Origin: Lathyrus oleraceus
Taxonomy: Eukaryota; Streptophyta; Magnoliopsida; Fabales; Fabaceae
Length of the DNA: 64,000 nucleotides
NCBI RefSeq assembly: GCF_024323335.1
Contig: NC_066581.1
Span: 443,449,816-443,513,815 of the forward strand
Direction of reading: 5' to 3'
Part shown: piece by piece, positions 63,889-64,000 of the stretch
Numbering within the stretch: position 1 is the stretch's first letter
Layout: every line of letters begins with the position of its first letter
Notes under the pieces: generated by a model
What the model saw: the letters and a program-made list of their open reading frames with translations, nothing else
Told to the model about the DNA's origin: nothing
The model's database searches: none
Position numbers and translations under genes: made by a program

Positions 63889-64000
63889 TGTAGCAGGGTA
63901 TTCGTTACCTTTAGATTTATTGACTAAATCAAAAGTAAATTATACAATTTGAGTCGTCACCGCACTTCTATTTATCCAAGGGAAAGGTTAGAAAGCAAAT
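63889..64000 (-). mobile_element. Ogre LTR, minus strand, runs out of the window
   Basis: Plus strand TGTAGCAGGGTATTCG onward is the reverse complement of the end of the outer Ogre LTR (19220-19328), about 92-95% alike by eye. It interrupts the second RNase H of the outer Ogre, so it is a separate insertion of the same family: full element or solo LTR cannot be told. Confidence 0.88.

Overview
This is plant genomic DNA, most likely from a legume of the pea/vetch tribe (Fabeae). It is a stack of nested LTR retrotransposons, and I see no host gene, rRNA or tRNA gene. The lineage call rests on Ogre-type Ty3 elements with LTRs of 4.6-5.5 kb, a tRNA-Arg-type primer site (TGGCGACTCTGCTGGGGA), an extra ORF before gag and an apparent intron between protease and RT, together with Maximus/SIRE-type Ty1/copia elements. 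That mix is characteristic of Fabeae; the species is not determined.

Layout. (1) 1-5960, + strand: an internally gutted Tat/Ogre-type Ty3 element that enters from the left. Gag and protease are present, RT and the integrase core are lost, and a long 3' UTR carries hairpin repeats. (2) 6180-13952, + strand: an almost complete SIRE/Maximus copia element with 1.2 kb LTRs. (3) 14733-63888, + strand: a large Ogre (the outer Ogre) whose 3' end lies outside the window. It is split three times. (4) 20622-39791, - strand: a second, 19.17 kb Ogre-derived element inserted in ORF1 of the outer Ogre, with a perfect CTCAT duplication and nearly identical 5546 bp LTRs. It has lost almost all coding sequence. 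(5) 44917-62337, - strand: a SIRE-type copia with an env-like ORF, inserted in the RT exon of the outer Ogre (TGGGG duplication). (6) 54494-61790, - strand: a deleted copia inserted in the 5' LTR of element 5 (GAAAG duplication). (7) 63889-64000, - strand: the edge of one more Ogre LTR cutting the outer Ogre in its second RNase H domain.

Relative ages follow from nesting and LTR divergence by eye: about 5% for element 5, 2-3% for element 6, about 3% for element 2 and about 0.4% for element 4, the youngest. Most breaks are nonsense codons of the CAG/CAA/CGA to TAG/TAA/TGA kind, small frameshifts, and large deletions of enzymatic domains.

The most unusual signal is not coding. The 3' UTRs of elements 1 and 4, and the U5 part of the LTR of element 4, are built of short hairpins. 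Their loops and flanks are conserved while both stem arms change together. Non-Watson-Crick pairs inside stems are mostly G-U when read on the element's own sense strand. This suggests that RNA structure, not just tandem duplication, is maintained. A second striking signal is three pairs of the palindrome GTTAACCGGTTAAC in the leader of element 6, with an exact 21 bp spacing inside each pair. A third is a candidate GT-AG intron at the protease/RT junction that restores the frame in both Ogre copies.
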